DNA of 64,000 nucleotides from Lentisphaerae bacterium ADurb.Bin242 (GCA_002069785.1 MWCA01000015.1:1-64000), one strand, 5' to 3'. Positions 15,757 to 25,115 are shown, numbered from the stretch's first letter. Translations and numbers: made by a program. The notes: generated by a model not told the origin, from the sequence alone.

Positions 15757-18201
15757 ATGCAGCAAAGTAAGTATTGTCTTTTCATTTTCCTTTTGGTTCA
15801 TCTGTTTGCGGTTGCGGACGACGGTGAATTTTCACTGGTGAAAAAGGGTGTCTGGAATGCTTCTTTCGTGTGTCCGGAAAATACGGCGGCGGAAGTCCGG
15901 GCGGCTGTGGAATATTTCAATTCCATTGCGGAAAAGTGCATCGGGAAACCGGCGGACATATCTCCCGCGGAAATCAAGGGAAAGGGGAAAATCCTTCTCA
16001 AAATCGAGAAACGGACCTTGCTTGATGATGACGGATTTTCAATCGGGTTCCCGGATACCGGAACAATGCTTATTACGGCTACCGAGCGTTCTTTGTACTG
16101 GGCGTTCAATCACCTGCTTGAAAATTTTTTCGGAGCAAGATTCATTTTCCCGTATAATCAACGGGATTTGTATGGCGGGAACGACCTGAATTATTATCCG
16201 CGGAAAACAGACATTTCGATTCCCGCGAAAAAGATCGTGGAACGTCCCGTTGTCAATATCGCCCGGATGACGGCGTCGGGGATTCGCGGCTGGGATAAAC
16301 GCTGGAATGCAAAAGAATCGCTGCCGGGCATCCATTTCATGATGATCGATGTATTCCCCGTTTATAAATATGCGGCGGATGGCAGCTGGCCTTCGGAGAT
16401 CATGCCGGTCATCAACGGCAAAAAATTCTTTCCGCCCAAGGCAAAAGCCCCGCTTCCGGAAAACAAATGGCTTGCCCGCCGCGGCTACAATGCGTTCTGG
16501 CAGCCCTGCTGGTCGAATCCCAGGACGGTTGAAATCGCGGTTGCCAACATTCTCGAAATACTGGCCAGGGAACCGGACAAGAAACACATCAACCTGGATG
16601 TAAACGACATGGGGGGCTATTGTGAATGCGCGGAGTGCCGTAAGCAAGTCGGAAATAAACTCAACCGTCTCAATTTTTCGGATTACTCCGGGCTTTATTG
16701 GAAATGGGTGGATGCCATTGCAGGAAAAGTCACGGAAAAATATCCGGATGTGATTTTCCACGCGATCGCGTATTGCGAGGTGACCAACCCGCCGGATTTC
16801 GTTCTTCACAAGAACATCCTCCCCCGGCTTTGCTTTGAACTGGTCTCCTTGAGCGACCCGGAAGCTGGTCCGGAAAGAAGAAAACTTCTGGAAGAATGGG
16901 CGTTGAAAGCGGCCCGGCTTGACTTCTATGATTATGTCTACTCTTTCGAGTTTTATTTGCTTCCCCGCGTGTATTATACGAAGCATTCCGGATATTTGAA
17001 GGAACTCATCCGGAAATACAAGCTCCATGCCTATTATGCGGCCAGTTTCGGAACTTTCCCGGATTCGGGGCCCAATCTTTATCTCATCCATAAAATCCTC
17101 TGGAATGATCATACCGATGTGGAGAAAACGGTCAACGACTGGTGTGTTTCCGCCGTCGGCCCGAAAGCCGCCCCCTATCTGAGGCAATATTACGCATTCT
17201 GGGAGAAATATTGGGACAGTGCCGAACTCAAAAAGACGCAATGGTATCTCAGCGTCCGCAATGTATATATGAATCTGGGAGAAAAAGGGACATACACATT
17301 CGCTCTTAAAAAGGGAGACATGTCGGCACAAAGAAAACTCCTTGAAACGGTAGCGGCCCTCGCCGATACTCCCAAGTCGAAAAAAAGGGCCGGCGAGATA
17401 CTGAAGTTTTTCGAGTTCAGCGAAGATGCCTCGAAAGCGCTGTTTTCGGAATTGATCCAACCGGATGGGACGCTCGCCTCCAAAGAAGACGCGCTTGCGC
17501 TTTTATGCTCCATTCCGGCGGCGCTGGAGGCTGCAAAGCGAATGAAAACACATCCGTATGCAAAATATTTTACATCCCTGAATCAGCTGGAAGGCTGGCA
17601 GCTGGGGAACATCGGCGCCGTCCTTCCATATCTTGTGGATGACGGGGTGAAAAATGAACTCGAAAAACAGATCGGAGATCAAAACATACCGATCCTGTAT
17701 CGTTCCGTCTTCCGAGTCTGGCTCGGAAATAAGCCGGTAAATCGGATCGAAAACGGTTCCTTTGAAGAAAAATCGCCGTATCCGAAAATATTATTCTCCG
17801 GCGCGCCGGTGGAAACCACTTCCGTCAAAGCGTCGGACGGTACGAATTCTCTGCGCCTTTACAATTCCGGCTTCCGGTGGATCATCCCGGCCAAACCGGA
17901 AAAAACCTATCTGGTCATGTTCGATACATACCTCCCGAAACCCAGCGTCGAGGGGCGTTTGAGATACCGTCTTTCCAACGCCCTGGATAACGTATTCGCC
18001 AATCACGTGAATTACCGGAATATCGTGCTTTCCAGCGGAAAGTGGGAGACGTATTGCGGGGTGTGCAAGACTTTTCGGCCGAATAAATGGGCGAAATACC
18101 CGGACCAGTTGTTTCTCGACATCTATTTTCAGAAATTCGACAAGGGAGAAAACGTATATCTTGACAATGTCCGGATTTATTGTCTTGACGAATTGAAGTG
18201 A
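15757..18201 (+). CDS. Secreted DUF4838 domain protein (putative glycoside hydrolase)
   Basis: An 814-residue exported protein with a hydrophobic signal (residues 5-20). It has an N-terminal GH20b-like alpha/beta region (AAEVRAAVEYFNSIAEKCIG, LLENFFGARFIFP) and a TIM-barrel-like DUF4838 core with GYCECAECRKQVGNK and the DFYDYVYSFEFYLLPR segment. A C-terminal beta-sandwich carbohydrate-binding-like domain follows (about 660-814). DUF4838 proteins are thought to be hydrolases of complex glycans, but activities are mostly untested. AGGAGG precedes the ATG. It forms a pair with the pilin-like gene upstream. Confidence 0.85.
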   Translation: MQQSKYCLFIFLLVHLFAVADDGEFSLVKKGVWNASFVCPENTAAEVRAAVEYFNSIAEKCIGKPADISPAEIKGKGKILLKIEKRTLLDDDGFSIGFPDTGTMLITATERSLYWAFNHLLENFFGARFIFPYNQRDLYGGNDLNYYPRKTDISIPAKKIVERPVVNIARMTASGIRGWDKRWNAKESLPGIHFMMIDVFPVYKYAADGSWPSEIMPVINGKKFFPPKAKAPLPENKWLARRGYNAFWQPCWSNPRTVEIAVANILEILAREPDKKHINLDVNDMGGYCECAECRKQVGNKLNRLNFSDYSGLYWKWVDAIAGKVTEKYPDVIFHAIAYCEVTNPPDFVLHKNILPRLCFELVSLSDPEAGPERRKLLEEWALKAARLDFYDYVYSFEFYLLPRVYYTKHSGYLKELIRKYKLHAYYAASFGTFPDSGPNLYLIHKILWNDHTDVEKTVNDWCVSAVGPKAAPYLRQYYAFWEKYWDSAELKKTQWYLSVRNVYMNLGEKGTYTFALKKGDMSAQRKLLETVAALADTPKSKKRAGEILKFFEFSEDASKALFSELIQPDGTLASKEDALALLCSIPAALEAAKRMKTHPYAKYFTSLNQLEGWQLGNIGAVLPYLVDDGVKNELEKQIGDQNIPILYRSVFRVWLGNKPVNRIENGSFEEKSPYPKILFSGAPVETTSVKASDGTNSLRLYNSGFRWIIPAKPEKTYLVMFDTYLPKPSVEGRLRYRLSNALDNVFANHVNYRNIVLSSGKWETYCGVCKTFRPNKWAKYPDQLFLDIYFQKFDKGENVYLDNVRIYCLDELK

Positions 18202-18209
18202 AATTGAGA

Positions 18210-18416
18210 TTATCCCCCCTGGGTGATGAGAAATACATCGATCGAATCGCCGTTTTCAACTGGAATCGTTGACAAATCCGTGCCGCGATGGAGGATCTCT
18301 CCGTTCCGCGCAACGACTTTTCCCCGGGTTTCGATCCCCAGTTCTTCGAGAAGAGCGGCCATATTTTCCGCCAATGCCGTCTCTTCTTTTTCATTGACTG
18401 TAATTGATCTTGCCAT
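18210..18416 (-). CDS. thiS: ThiS-like sulfur-carrier protein
   Basis: A 68-residue ubiquitin-fold protein with ITVN at the start, LLEELGIETRGKVVARNGEI and the C-terminal FLITQGG, so the Gly-Gly carrier tail is present. The length and NGEI region fit ThiS (thiazole synthesis) better than MoaD. No thiG, thiF or thiH is adjacent; instead it shares a divergent promoter region with a trans-sulfuration enzyme and the ACTATT-type elements. It may be ThiS for thiamine or a second carrier of the local sulfur system. Confidence 0.8.
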   Translation of the reverse strand: MARSITVNEKEETALAENMAALLEELGIETRGKVVARNGEILHRGTDLSTIPVENGDSIDVFLITQGG

Positions 18417-18486
18417 GCTTGACGAACCCCGGTATTCCTCGAAAATATATTCCCGGAATCCATAAAATCAAATTGAAAACCGAAAG

Positions 18487-18497
18487 AATAGTCTATT
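18487..18497. promoter_or_regulatory. AATAG-T-CTATT dyad, sulfur-type operator
   Basis: A perfect 5-bp inverted repeat with a single central base, 71 bases upstream of thiS on minus and upstream of the plus-strand trans-sulfuration gene. It matches the half-sites found at the cysM promoter. Confidence 0.5.
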
Positions 18498-18534
18498 TTC
18501 ATTTGGTATGAAATAATCCTGTAAAAAATAAAAC

Positions 18535-18576
18535 ACTACTTTTATACTTGCATTCATTATTTTCCGGTGTTATTTT
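18535..18576 (+). promoter_or_regulatory. ACTACT box and promoter of the trans-sulfuration operon
   Basis: ACTACT (18535-18540, followed by TTTATA) lies just upstream of TTGCAT (18548-18553), a 17-base spacer and TATTTT (18571-18576). The box matches ACTACTATTTTTATA near the cysM promoter and may be bound by the same regulator. Confidence 0.5.
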
Positions 18577-18679
18577 ATAAGCACGCAAAGGCGCATGCGG
18601 ATTTCAAACACTTGAGATCGCATGAAGCCCCCGGTTCCCTTTTTGTGAAATCATCCGACGAATCAGGAGACTACGCTTC

Positions 18680-19816
18680 ATGAGAAAAGATACCGCATGC
18701 ATTCACGCCGCCCGGGGCAAGGACGAACACGGAGCGATCGCCACTCCCATCTATCAGTCCGCCACGTTCGTCCACAAGGGCGTGGAAGAGGAATCCCCCT
18801 ACAGCTATTCCCGGGTCCAGAATCCCACCCGCGCGGCGCTGGAAGCCCGGATCGCCGCCCTCGAAGGCGGCGCCGACGCCATTGCATTCGCCTCGGGGAT
18901 GGCCGCGGAAACCGTCATGATGACTCTGTTCGAATCCTCCGGACACATCATCTCCGGGGACGACCTCTACGGCGGCAGCATCCGTCTTTTCCGGCATGTT
19001 TCCGCGCCGTCCGGGATCCGCTTCGACTTCGTCGACACTTCGGATGCGGAGAAGGTGAAATCCCTGATCCGTCCCGACACCAAAGCCATCTATGTCGAGA
19101 CGCCCAGCAATCCCGTGATGCAAGTCACCGACATCCGCGCGGTCGCGGAAATCGCCCATGCGGCGGGCGCACTGCTGATCGTCGACAACACGTTCCTGAC
19201 TCCGCTTTTTCAGCGTCCGCTGGAATTGGGCGCGGACATCGTCATCCACAGCGGAACAAAATATCTCGGCGGACACAACGACACCCTCGCCGGATTCCTG
19301 GTCGTCAATACGAAGGAGCTGGGGGAAAGACTGCGTTTCTTCGCCAAGACCGTGGGCGCGTGCCTCTCTCCGTTCGACTGTTTTCTGGTGGAACGCGGCG
19401 TCAAAACGCTGGCTGTCCGCTTGGAACGCCAGGCCGCCAACGCGCAGAAAATCGCCTGCTGGCTCCGTTCGCGCCCGCAAGTCCGCAAGGTCTATTACAT
19501 CGGCTTCCCGGACCATCCCGGTTTTGCCGTCACCTCGAAACAGTGCACCGGATACGGCGCCATGATTTCGCTCGAACTCGACAGCCCCGAAACAGCAAAG
19601 AAAATCCTGCGCCGCGTCAAGGTCCTTCAATATGCGGAAAGCCTCGGCGGAGTCGAAAGCCTCATCACCTATCCGATGCTCCAGACTCACGCGGATATCC
19701 CGGAAGCCGAACGCCGGGCCCGGGGAATCAATGACCGTTTCCTCCGCATTTCCGCGGGCATCGAAAACGCGGACGATCTTCTCGAAGACCTCGAACAGGC
19801 GCTGGAGGGAAAATGA
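18680..19816 (+). CDS. Trans-sulfuration PLP enzyme (cystathionine gamma-synthase/lyase family)
   Basis: A 378-residue Cys/Met metabolism PLP enzyme. Family marks are TPIYQSATFVH, YSYSRVQNPTRAALE, ASGMAAE, VDNTFLTP and the PLP lysine in IHSGTKYLGGHND. The family includes cystathionine gamma-synthase, beta- and gamma-lyases and O-acetylhomoserine sulfhydrylase; sequence alone does not settle which. The downstream MalY/PatB-type lyase overlaps it by 4 bases, so a cystathionine synthase plus beta-lyase pair (cysteine to homocysteine) is the simplest reading. AGGAG precedes the ATG. It lies downstream of the shared ACTATT/ACTACT elements. Confidence 0.88.
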   Translation: MRKDTACIHAARGKDEHGAIATPIYQSATFVHKGVEEESPYSYSRVQNPTRAALEARIAALEGGADAIAFASGMAAETVMMTLFESSGHIISGDDLYGGSIRLFRHVSAPSGIRFDFVDTSDAEKVKSLIRPDTKAIYVETPSNPVMQVTDIRAVAEIAHAAGALLIVDNTFLTPLFQRPLELGADIVIHSGTKYLGGHNDTLAGFLVVNTKELGERLRFFAKTVGACLSPFDCFLVERGVKTLAVRLERQAANAQKIACWLRSRPQVRKVYYIGFPDHPGFAVTSKQCTGYGAMISLELDSPETAKKILRRVKVLQYAESLGGVESLITYPMLQTHADIPEAERRARGINDRFLRISAGIENADDLLEDLEQALEGK

Positions 19817-20997
19817 ATATGATCTACGACTTCGACAAAGTGATCCCGAGAAAGCACACCAACAGCCTCAAGTTCGACTTCGCCGCCGAGCGGGGGCGTC
19901 CGGCGGACATCCTCCCGCTGTGGGTCGCCGACATGGATTTCCAGGCTCCGCGGGAAGTCATCGACGCATTGGTCGAAAAGTCGCGCCACGGCATCTTCGG
20001 CTATTCCGAACCCGACAAGGAATATTTTTCGGCGATCTCCGACTGGTTCCGCACGCAGCACGGCTGGAACATCGATCCGCGCCACATCGTCAGGACGCCC
20101 GGCGTGGTCTTCTCCCTCTGCACCCTGATCCGCACCGTGACACGTCCCGGCGAGGCTGTCCTGATTCAGGAACCGGTGTATTATCCGTTCCGCCGGAGCA
20201 TACGGGACAATCAGCGCAAACTGGTCGTCAGCGAGCTGGTTTTCGAAAAGGGGAAATACCGCATGGATTTCGCGGATTTCGAACGGAAAATCATCGACAG
20301 TCAGGTGAAGCTCTTTCTTCTTTGCAGCCCCCACAATCCGGTCGGGCGCGTCTGGACAAAGGAGGAACTGGCGGAAATCGGCAGGATTTGCGTCCGGCAC
20401 GGGGTTTTCGTGGCCGCCGACGAGATTCACCAGGATTTCATTTATCCGGGATACCGCCACACGGTCTTTTCGGAGATCGACAGTTCCTTCCGGGAGATTT
20501 CGGCCCTCTGCACCGCGCCCTCGAAGACCTTCAATCTGGCCGGGCTCCACATCTCCAACACGTTCATCGCCGATCCGAAAATCAGACAGGAATTCAAGGA
20601 TGAACTCGACCGGGCCGGATACAGCCAGTCCAACATCATGGGACTGATCGCCTGTCAGGCGGCCTACCGCCATGGCGCCTCCTGGCTCGGCCAGCTGAAA
20701 GATTACCTGACCGGCAACCTGAATTATTTCCGGGATTTCCTCGAGATGCGGCTTCCGGAACTCAAGTTGGTCGAACCCGAAGGAACCTATCTGGTCTGGG
20801 TCGATTTCTCCGCGCTCGGAATGAGCGTTCCGGAGCTGGAAAACTTCGTGGTCCGCAAAGCCAGCCTCTGGCTGGACGGCGGGCATATTTTCGGCAAAAG
20901 CGGCTGCGGCTTCCAGCGCTTCAATATCGCCTGTCCGCGCGCGATTCTGCGGCAGGCCCTGGAACAGCTCGAATCGGCGGTCCGTTCCCGGAATTAA
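19813..20997 (+). CDS. MalY/PatB family aminotransferase, probable cystathionine beta-lyase
   Basis: A 394-residue fold-type I PLP enzyme with PLPLWVADMDF-type start (LPLWVADMDFQAP), GYSEPDKEYF, SPHNPVGRVW, ADEIHQDFIYPG and the PLP lysine in SKTFNLAGLH. MalY/PatB proteins cleave the C-S bond of cystathionine or S-substituted cysteines, giving homocysteine or thiol, pyruvate and ammonia. It overlaps the upstream trans-sulfuration gene by 4 bases, and its end overlaps the convergent tcdA by 4 bases. Confidence 0.88.
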   Translation: MNMIYDFDKVIPRKHTNSLKFDFAAERGRPADILPLWVADMDFQAPREVIDALVEKSRHGIFGYSEPDKEYFSAISDWFRTQHGWNIDPRHIVRTPGVVFSLCTLIRTVTRPGEAVLIQEPVYYPFRRSIRDNQRKLVVSELVFEKGKYRMDFADFERKIIDSQVKLFLLCSPHNPVGRVWTKEELAEIGRICVRHGVFVAADEIHQDFIYPGYRHTVFSEIDSSFREISALCTAPSKTFNLAGLHISNTFIADPKIRQEFKDELDRAGYSQSNIMGLIACQAAYRHGASWLGQLKDYLTGNLNYFRDFLEMRLPELKLVEPEGTYLVWVDFSALGMSVPELENFVVRKASLWLDGGHIFGKSGCGFQRFNIACPRAILRQALEQLESAVRSRN

Positions 20998-21809
20998 TCC
21001 TTCGCGGATTCTTCCGCCGGGGATTTTTCGAGAGTCTGCCCCGTTCTCCGTTTGGGGTCGAATTGCAGAAGGTCCCTGATTACTTCGGCGGCGATAATCA
21101 GTCCGGCGACGGCGGGAACAAAGGCGTTGGAACCGGGAATCTCCCGGCGGACCGTGCATTTTCTCGTATCGGGCGGGCACACGCAATGACTGCGGCAACT
21201 GACGGACATGTTTTCCAGCGGCTTCAGCGGAATTTCCTCCGAATAGACCACCTTCAGCTTCTTGAGTCCGCAGCGGCGCATCTCCTTCCGGATGACTTTC
21301 GCCAGCGGACACATTTTCGTCTTGCGGATATCCGCGACCTTGAAAGCGGTCGGATCGACTTTGTTTCCCGCGCCCATGGCGGAAATGATGGGAACGCCCG
21401 CCTTGTCGGCCTGACGGATCAGTTCCATCTTCCCGGCGACCGTGTCGATGGCATCGACCACATAATCGTAATCCGCAAAGTTGAAACGGTCCGCGGTTTC
21501 CGGCAGAAAGAAGCACTTGTATTTCCGGACGACGACCTTCGGGGCGATGTCGAGGATCCGCTCCTCCGCCACGTCCACCTTATAGCGTCCGACCGTCTTG
21601 TGGGTGGCGAAAATCTGACGGTTCAGGTTGGTCACGCAGACCTTGTCGTCGTCGATGATGTCGATGGCTCCGAGCCCGCTGCGGACCAGCGCTTCCACGG
21701 TATGTCCGCCGACGCCCCCGATCCCGAACACTGCCACGCGGCTGGCCGCCAGTTTCTTCATGCCTTCTTCGCCGTAAATCAGCCGGGTCCTGGAAAACTG
21801 ATCAAGCAT
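20994..21809 (-). CDS. tcdA: TcdA-like E1 family ATP-dependent dehydratase
   Basis: A 271-residue single-domain ThiF/MoeB-fold protein with FGIGGVGGHTVEALVRSG (ATP loop), DDDKVCVTNLNRQ, DYVVDAID and ISAMGAGNKVDPT, all typical of TcdA, which cyclises tRNA threonylcarbamoyladenosine (t6A to ct6A) using sulfur-relay-fed chemistry. The start is the ATG at 21809 after AGAGGA; a longer frame upstream runs into low-complexity sequence. It lacks the zinc CxxC pairs of MoeB/ThiF. Its place at the end of a sulfur cluster could instead mean it activates the nearby ThiS, but the TcdA pattern is stronger. Confidence 0.85.
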   Translation of the reverse strand: MLDQFSRTRLIYGEEGMKKLAASRVAVFGIGGVGGHTVEALVRSGLGAIDIIDDDKVCVTNLNRQIFATHKTVGRYKVDVAEERILDIAPKVVVRKYKCFFLPETADRFNFADYDYVVDAIDTVAGKMELIRQADKAGVPIISAMGAGNKVDPTAFKVADIRKTKMCPLAKVIRKEMRRCGLKKLKVVYSEEIPLKPLENMSVSCRSHCVCPPDTRKCTVRREIPGSNAFVPAVAGLIIAAEVIRDLLQFDPKRRTGQTLEKSPAEESAKD

Positions 21810-22314
21810 ATTTCCTCTGTCTTTTCGGAATCTGAATCCGATGAAAACGGAAATATACATTCCCCCCGCATTTTTGCAAGCTCCGCATGATGCTTCAAGC
21901 AGAAAAGCGATTCTGTCCATCCGAAGCGGAACCCCCTTCTCCGCGTCCGGAAAAAGAACTGTGTTCCTGAATCTGCGCGAACTGGCCGGCGAGTCGGCGA
22001 AGCTGAGCAGCGGTGAGCTGATGAATATCCGGTGCAACTTCGGAACCGGCTGTCTGTCTTCGCTTTTCAGCGCGGAGGTTTTTTATATGGACCGGGAGCT
22101 CAATACGCTTGACAAGAACCGGAAAGGTCTGTATATTGCATGAAAAAACTCACGGAGAATCCATGCGTCCCGGAAAATACTCAAAAAACGATGGAATACA
22201 GTGCGGATGTGTTTCCGGGACCGGCTTTTTTTCCGGCGGACGGCGTATCCCGGAACCTCCGATGGAAATGTCCCGTTTCCACCCTGAAAGCCGATGCCGC
22301 CCGGAGGGTGAATC
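21810..22314. other. 505-base divergent region, tcdA / ABC exporter
   Basis: No convincing gene. It holds the sigma70 promoter at 22109-22137 and then a leader of roughly 170 bases before the ABC transporter ATG. Short open frames here (for example 22140 onward) overlap the transporter start and have no family signal. Confidence 0.5.
22109..22137 (+). promoter_or_regulatory. Near-consensus sigma70 promoter
   Basis: Perfect -35 TTGACA (22109-22114), 17-base spacer and -10 TATATT (22132-22137). It drives the ABC exporter gene, leaving a leader of about 170 bases. This is the best constitutive-type promoter seen in the window. Confidence 0.7.
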
Positions 22315-24015
22315 ATGAGACACATGCTTGCCCTGCTGTGGAAGAACAGCTCCCGCAAGGAGCACGGGTTCATTTATCTGCTTCTTCTGCTGATGATCGT
22401 TGCCGGAAATCTGGAACTTCTTGGAATCGGTCTGATTCTGCCGATCATTGCGCTGTTGACCAATCCGGATTTAATTCACCAGAACTATTTTCTGAATCTG
22501 GTCTATGATTTTCTCCAGCCGTCATCCAACAAGTCGTTCCTTCTGATGCTGTGTGCTCTGGTTTCATTGGTCTATCTGCTGAAGAACGGGTTTCTGGTGT
22601 TCCTGACGTTTTTTCAGATGCGGGTCATTTACTCCAAAGTGGAAGACTTCTCGAATCAGCTGTTTCGTGCGTATATCCATGCTCCGTATTCGTTCTACCT
22701 GAACCGCAATTCTTCCGAGCTTCTGACAAATTTCGGCTGCATCAATAACGGGGTCAGCGGGATTCTGCTTTCACTGTTGATGTTTTTTTCCGAAACGATC
22801 AATATCCTGCTGATCTTCGGAATGCTTTTTTTCTTTACTCCGCTGATCACGCTTTTCATGCTGCTCAGCGCCTTGTTTATTTCCTGGCTCATGTATTTCC
22901 CTCTGCGCGGCAAGAACTTGAAACTGGGCGCGGACTACTATAAAAGTTCCGCCTCTCTCCTGAAGAACCTGACGCAGGCGTTTCAGGGCGTCAAGGAACT
23001 GAAAATCCTCTGCACGGAAAACTATTTTGCGGAAACGCATAAGGCCAACCTCTGGAAGAATATCCGCTATCTTGGAATGATCAACCTCATGGGACAGCTT
23101 CCCCGTTTCATGATCGAGACGCTGCTGGTCATCGGAATAATGCTGATCCTGGCCGCGTTCATCCTGTCGGATGTGGCAAACACATCCATTATTCTGAAAT
23201 TGTCATTGATCGGCGCGGCGACCGTCCGGCTGATGCCGTCGTTATCCAGAATACAGTATCATCTTGCAACCATCCGGCAGCTGAATTTTTCCCTGGACAA
23301 GATTTTGAACGACATCCGAAACACGCCGAAGGAGGCGCTTCCCGAGACCAATGCCGCCCCGATCGCACTGACCCGGGCAATCACCGTCGAGAACCTTTCC
23401 TTTTCGTATGAACCAAGCCGGGAGCCGGTTCTGAAGGATGTTTCGCTGGAGATTCCGGTCAACACATCCATGGCGTTTGTCGGCCGCACGGGATGCGGGA
23501 AAACCACGCTGGTGGATATTATCGCGGGGCTGCTGGACCCGACGTCGGGCCGTATTCTTGCGGACGGACGCGACATCCATGAAAATCTGGTCTCCTGGCG
23601 CAGACAGATCGGGTATGTCCCTCAGTTCATCCACATTCTCGACGATACAATCCTCGCCAATATTGCATTTGCCGTACCCCCCGAAAAGATCGACCGCAAG
23701 CGTGTGGAAACGTGTCTTGAAATCGCGCAACTCAATGAAGTCATTAACCGCTTTCCGGAAGGTCTTACTACAATTGTCGGTGAGAACGGGGTCAAGCTGT
23801 CCGGCGGACAGCGTCAGCGTCTGGGCATTGCGCGCGCACTGTATCACAATCCGAAAATCCTGATTCTGGATGAGGCGACCAGTGCGCTCGACAACGAGAC
23901 GGAACGGGCTTTCATTGAAGCCATTGCAACCCTCCATGGAAAGCTGACGATCCTGCTGGTGGCGCACCGTCTCAGCACGACCGCGGGATGCAATCAGATC
24001 ATCCGCCTCGATTAA
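22315..24015 (+). CDS. ABC exporter, PglK/MsbA-like flippase
   Basis: A 566-residue half-transporter. An N-terminal membrane domain of about six helices (residues 15-320) is fused to an ATPase domain with Walker A GRTGCGKTT, signature [15 protein letters not shown] and Walker B ILILDEATSALD. The spacing and the first membrane segments resemble PglK-type lipid-linked oligosaccharide flippases. GGAGGG lies before the ATG. It converges on the glycosyltransferase at the end of the heptose-type cluster, so export or flipping of that glycan is a reasonable guess. Lipid A export (MsbA) is the main alternative. Confidence 0.85.
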   Translation: MRHMLALLWKNSSRKEHGFIYLLLLLMIVAGNLELLGIGLILPIIALLTNPDLIHQNYFLNLVYDFLQPSSNKSFLLMLCALVSLVYLLKNGFLVFLTFFQMRVIYSKVEDFSNQLFRAYIHAPYSFYLNRNSSELLTNFGCINNGVSGILLSLLMFFSETINILLIFGMLFFFTPLITLFMLLSALFISWLMYFPLRGKNLKLGADYYKSSASLLKNLTQAFQGVKELKILCTENYFAETHKANLWKNIRYLGMINLMGQLPRFMIETLLVIGIMLILAAFILSDVANTSIILKLSLIGAATVRLMPSLSRIQYHLATIRQLNFSLDKILNDIRNTPKEALPETNAAPIALTRAITVENLSFSYEPSREPVLKDVSLEIPVNTSMAFVGRTGCGKTTLVDIIAGLLDPTSGRILADGRDIHENLVSWRRQIGYVPQFIHILDDTILANIAFAVPPEKIDRKRVETCLEIAQLNEVINRFPEGLTTIVGENGVKLSGGQRQRLGIARALYHNPKILILDEATSALDNETERAFIEAIATLHGKLTILLVAHRLSTTAGCNQIIRLD

Positions 24016-24026
24016 AATATAGAAAG

Positions 24027-24071
24027 GCCCTCCCGTTCCGAAGCCGGAAATCGCATGTATTCCGGGAAGGC
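24027..24071. terminator. Structured region between convergent genes, probable terminator
   Basis: An outer stem pairs 24027-24035 with 24063-24071 (8 of 9 pairs) and encloses a second perfect hairpin TTCCG-AAGC-CGGAA (24036-24049). On the minus strand it is followed by a T-rich stretch (TTTCTATATTTTAA), so it probably ends the glycosyltransferase operon and may also serve the plus-strand exporter. Confidence 0.45.
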
Positions 24072-24096
24072 AAAAGAGTTCTCGTTCGAAAAATCC

Positions 24097-25065
24097 CTAC
24101 ATTTTGCTGATGAACGGGCAAATGGTTCTGAAAAAGTCTTTCATGGGAGGCGGCAGCCGCGCGGCAAAATAATTCCTCGTCATCCGGAAAATGCAATCCT
24201 TCAGAATGCGGGGCGTGTATCTGTCCCAGCACCGGAAATCCGTTGTAAACAGCCTGTAAAACCCCTGGGCGTTGCAATTAAAGAGCTTGTATTTTATCAT
24301 GATCCGGTAGATATCCCGGTATTCATCGGACCGGAGACATGCCAGTGTTTTTTCCAGAACTTCCTTCTGTTTTTTCCATTGGGCGCCCTGCGCCGAGAAA
24401 TTGGTGCTGTAGACATTCCAGACCGCCGTAGGGCCAGGCGCATATCCGGCGCCGTGACGCAAGGCGATGATCATATTGCCGATCCAGTCGGCGAACCACT
24501 GCAATTCATTCCGGTAGATTTTTGGATCAGAGATGAGACGCTTGTCAACCAGCATTCCAGCAGAAGGGATCGACAATCCGACGATGGCCGGGCCGATTTC
24601 ATCCGGCGAATATGTCCGGGGTTTTTTCGACAGGTCGAACTTCGTGTTAATGGCCCTCCGCTCTTCCGGAGAATGGATGATGATGTCGCCGAAATACAGT
24701 CCCATTCCGGGATTTGCTTTGGCAAATTCAATTAATGCCTTCATATTGGTAGACAGCAGAAAATCGTCGCCGGGAATAACGAGAATGTAAGAAGCATGAG
24801 CTTCAAAAAAGAGGCGTCGAAAACCAGCAATACAGCCGCCGTTTGTCTCGTTTCTCAAAAATTTGATGATCGGATGTTTTTGCGCATACTCCGCGACGAT
24901 CGAGGCTGTGTTATCGGTGGAGGCGTCATCCAGAATGATGTATTCTTCGATGGAATCCCCGAGAGCCAGCACGCTTTCGATGGCTTTCCCGATCGTTTTT
25001 TCCTGATTGAAAACAGACGTCACGGCGGACACGGTAAGCGGCGGTGCGTCCGGTTGTATTGTCAT
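24097..25065 (-). CDS. Family 2 glycosyltransferase
   Basis: A 322-residue GT-A enzyme with TVSAVTSVFNQEKTIGKAIE at the N-terminus, the nucleotide loop DDASTDNT, NGGCIAGFRRLFFEA and the metal-binding VIPGDDFLL. The C-terminal half is helical without obvious membrane spans. It adds a sugar, donor unknown, to a surface glycan. It is the last gene of the minus-strand glycan operon, 50 bases after the nucleotidyltransferase-kinase gene. Confidence 0.87.
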   Translation of the reverse strand: MTIQPDAPPLTVSAVTSVFNQEKTIGKAIESVLALGDSIEEYIILDDASTDNTASIVAEYAQKHPIIKFLRNETNGGCIAGFRRLFFEAHASYILVIPGDDFLLSTNMKALIEFAKANPGMGLYFGDIIIHSPEERRAINTKFDLSKKPRTYSPDEIGPAIVGLSIPSAGMLVDKRLISDPKIYRNELQWFADWIGNMIIALRHGAGYAPGPTAVWNVYSTNFSAQGAQWKKQKEVLEKTLACLRSDEYRDIYRIMIKYKLFNCNAQGFYRLFTTDFRCWDRYTPRILKDCIFRMTRNYFAARLPPPMKDFFRTICPFISKM

Positions 25066-25115
25066 GATTCACGACCTTTCTTTGACTATTCAGTGAAATT
25101 CCATTTGCTCCGGCC

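Noticed and set aside
21841..22143. 100-codon plus frame between tcdA and the exporter
   Set aside because: It contains the sigma70 promoter of the exporter, has no ribosome site and no recognisable sequence.
22140..22508. 122-codon frame ahead of and into the ABC exporter gene
   Set aside because: Overlaps the exporter by 190 bases in another frame, with no ribosome site or family resemblance; it lies in the exporter leader.
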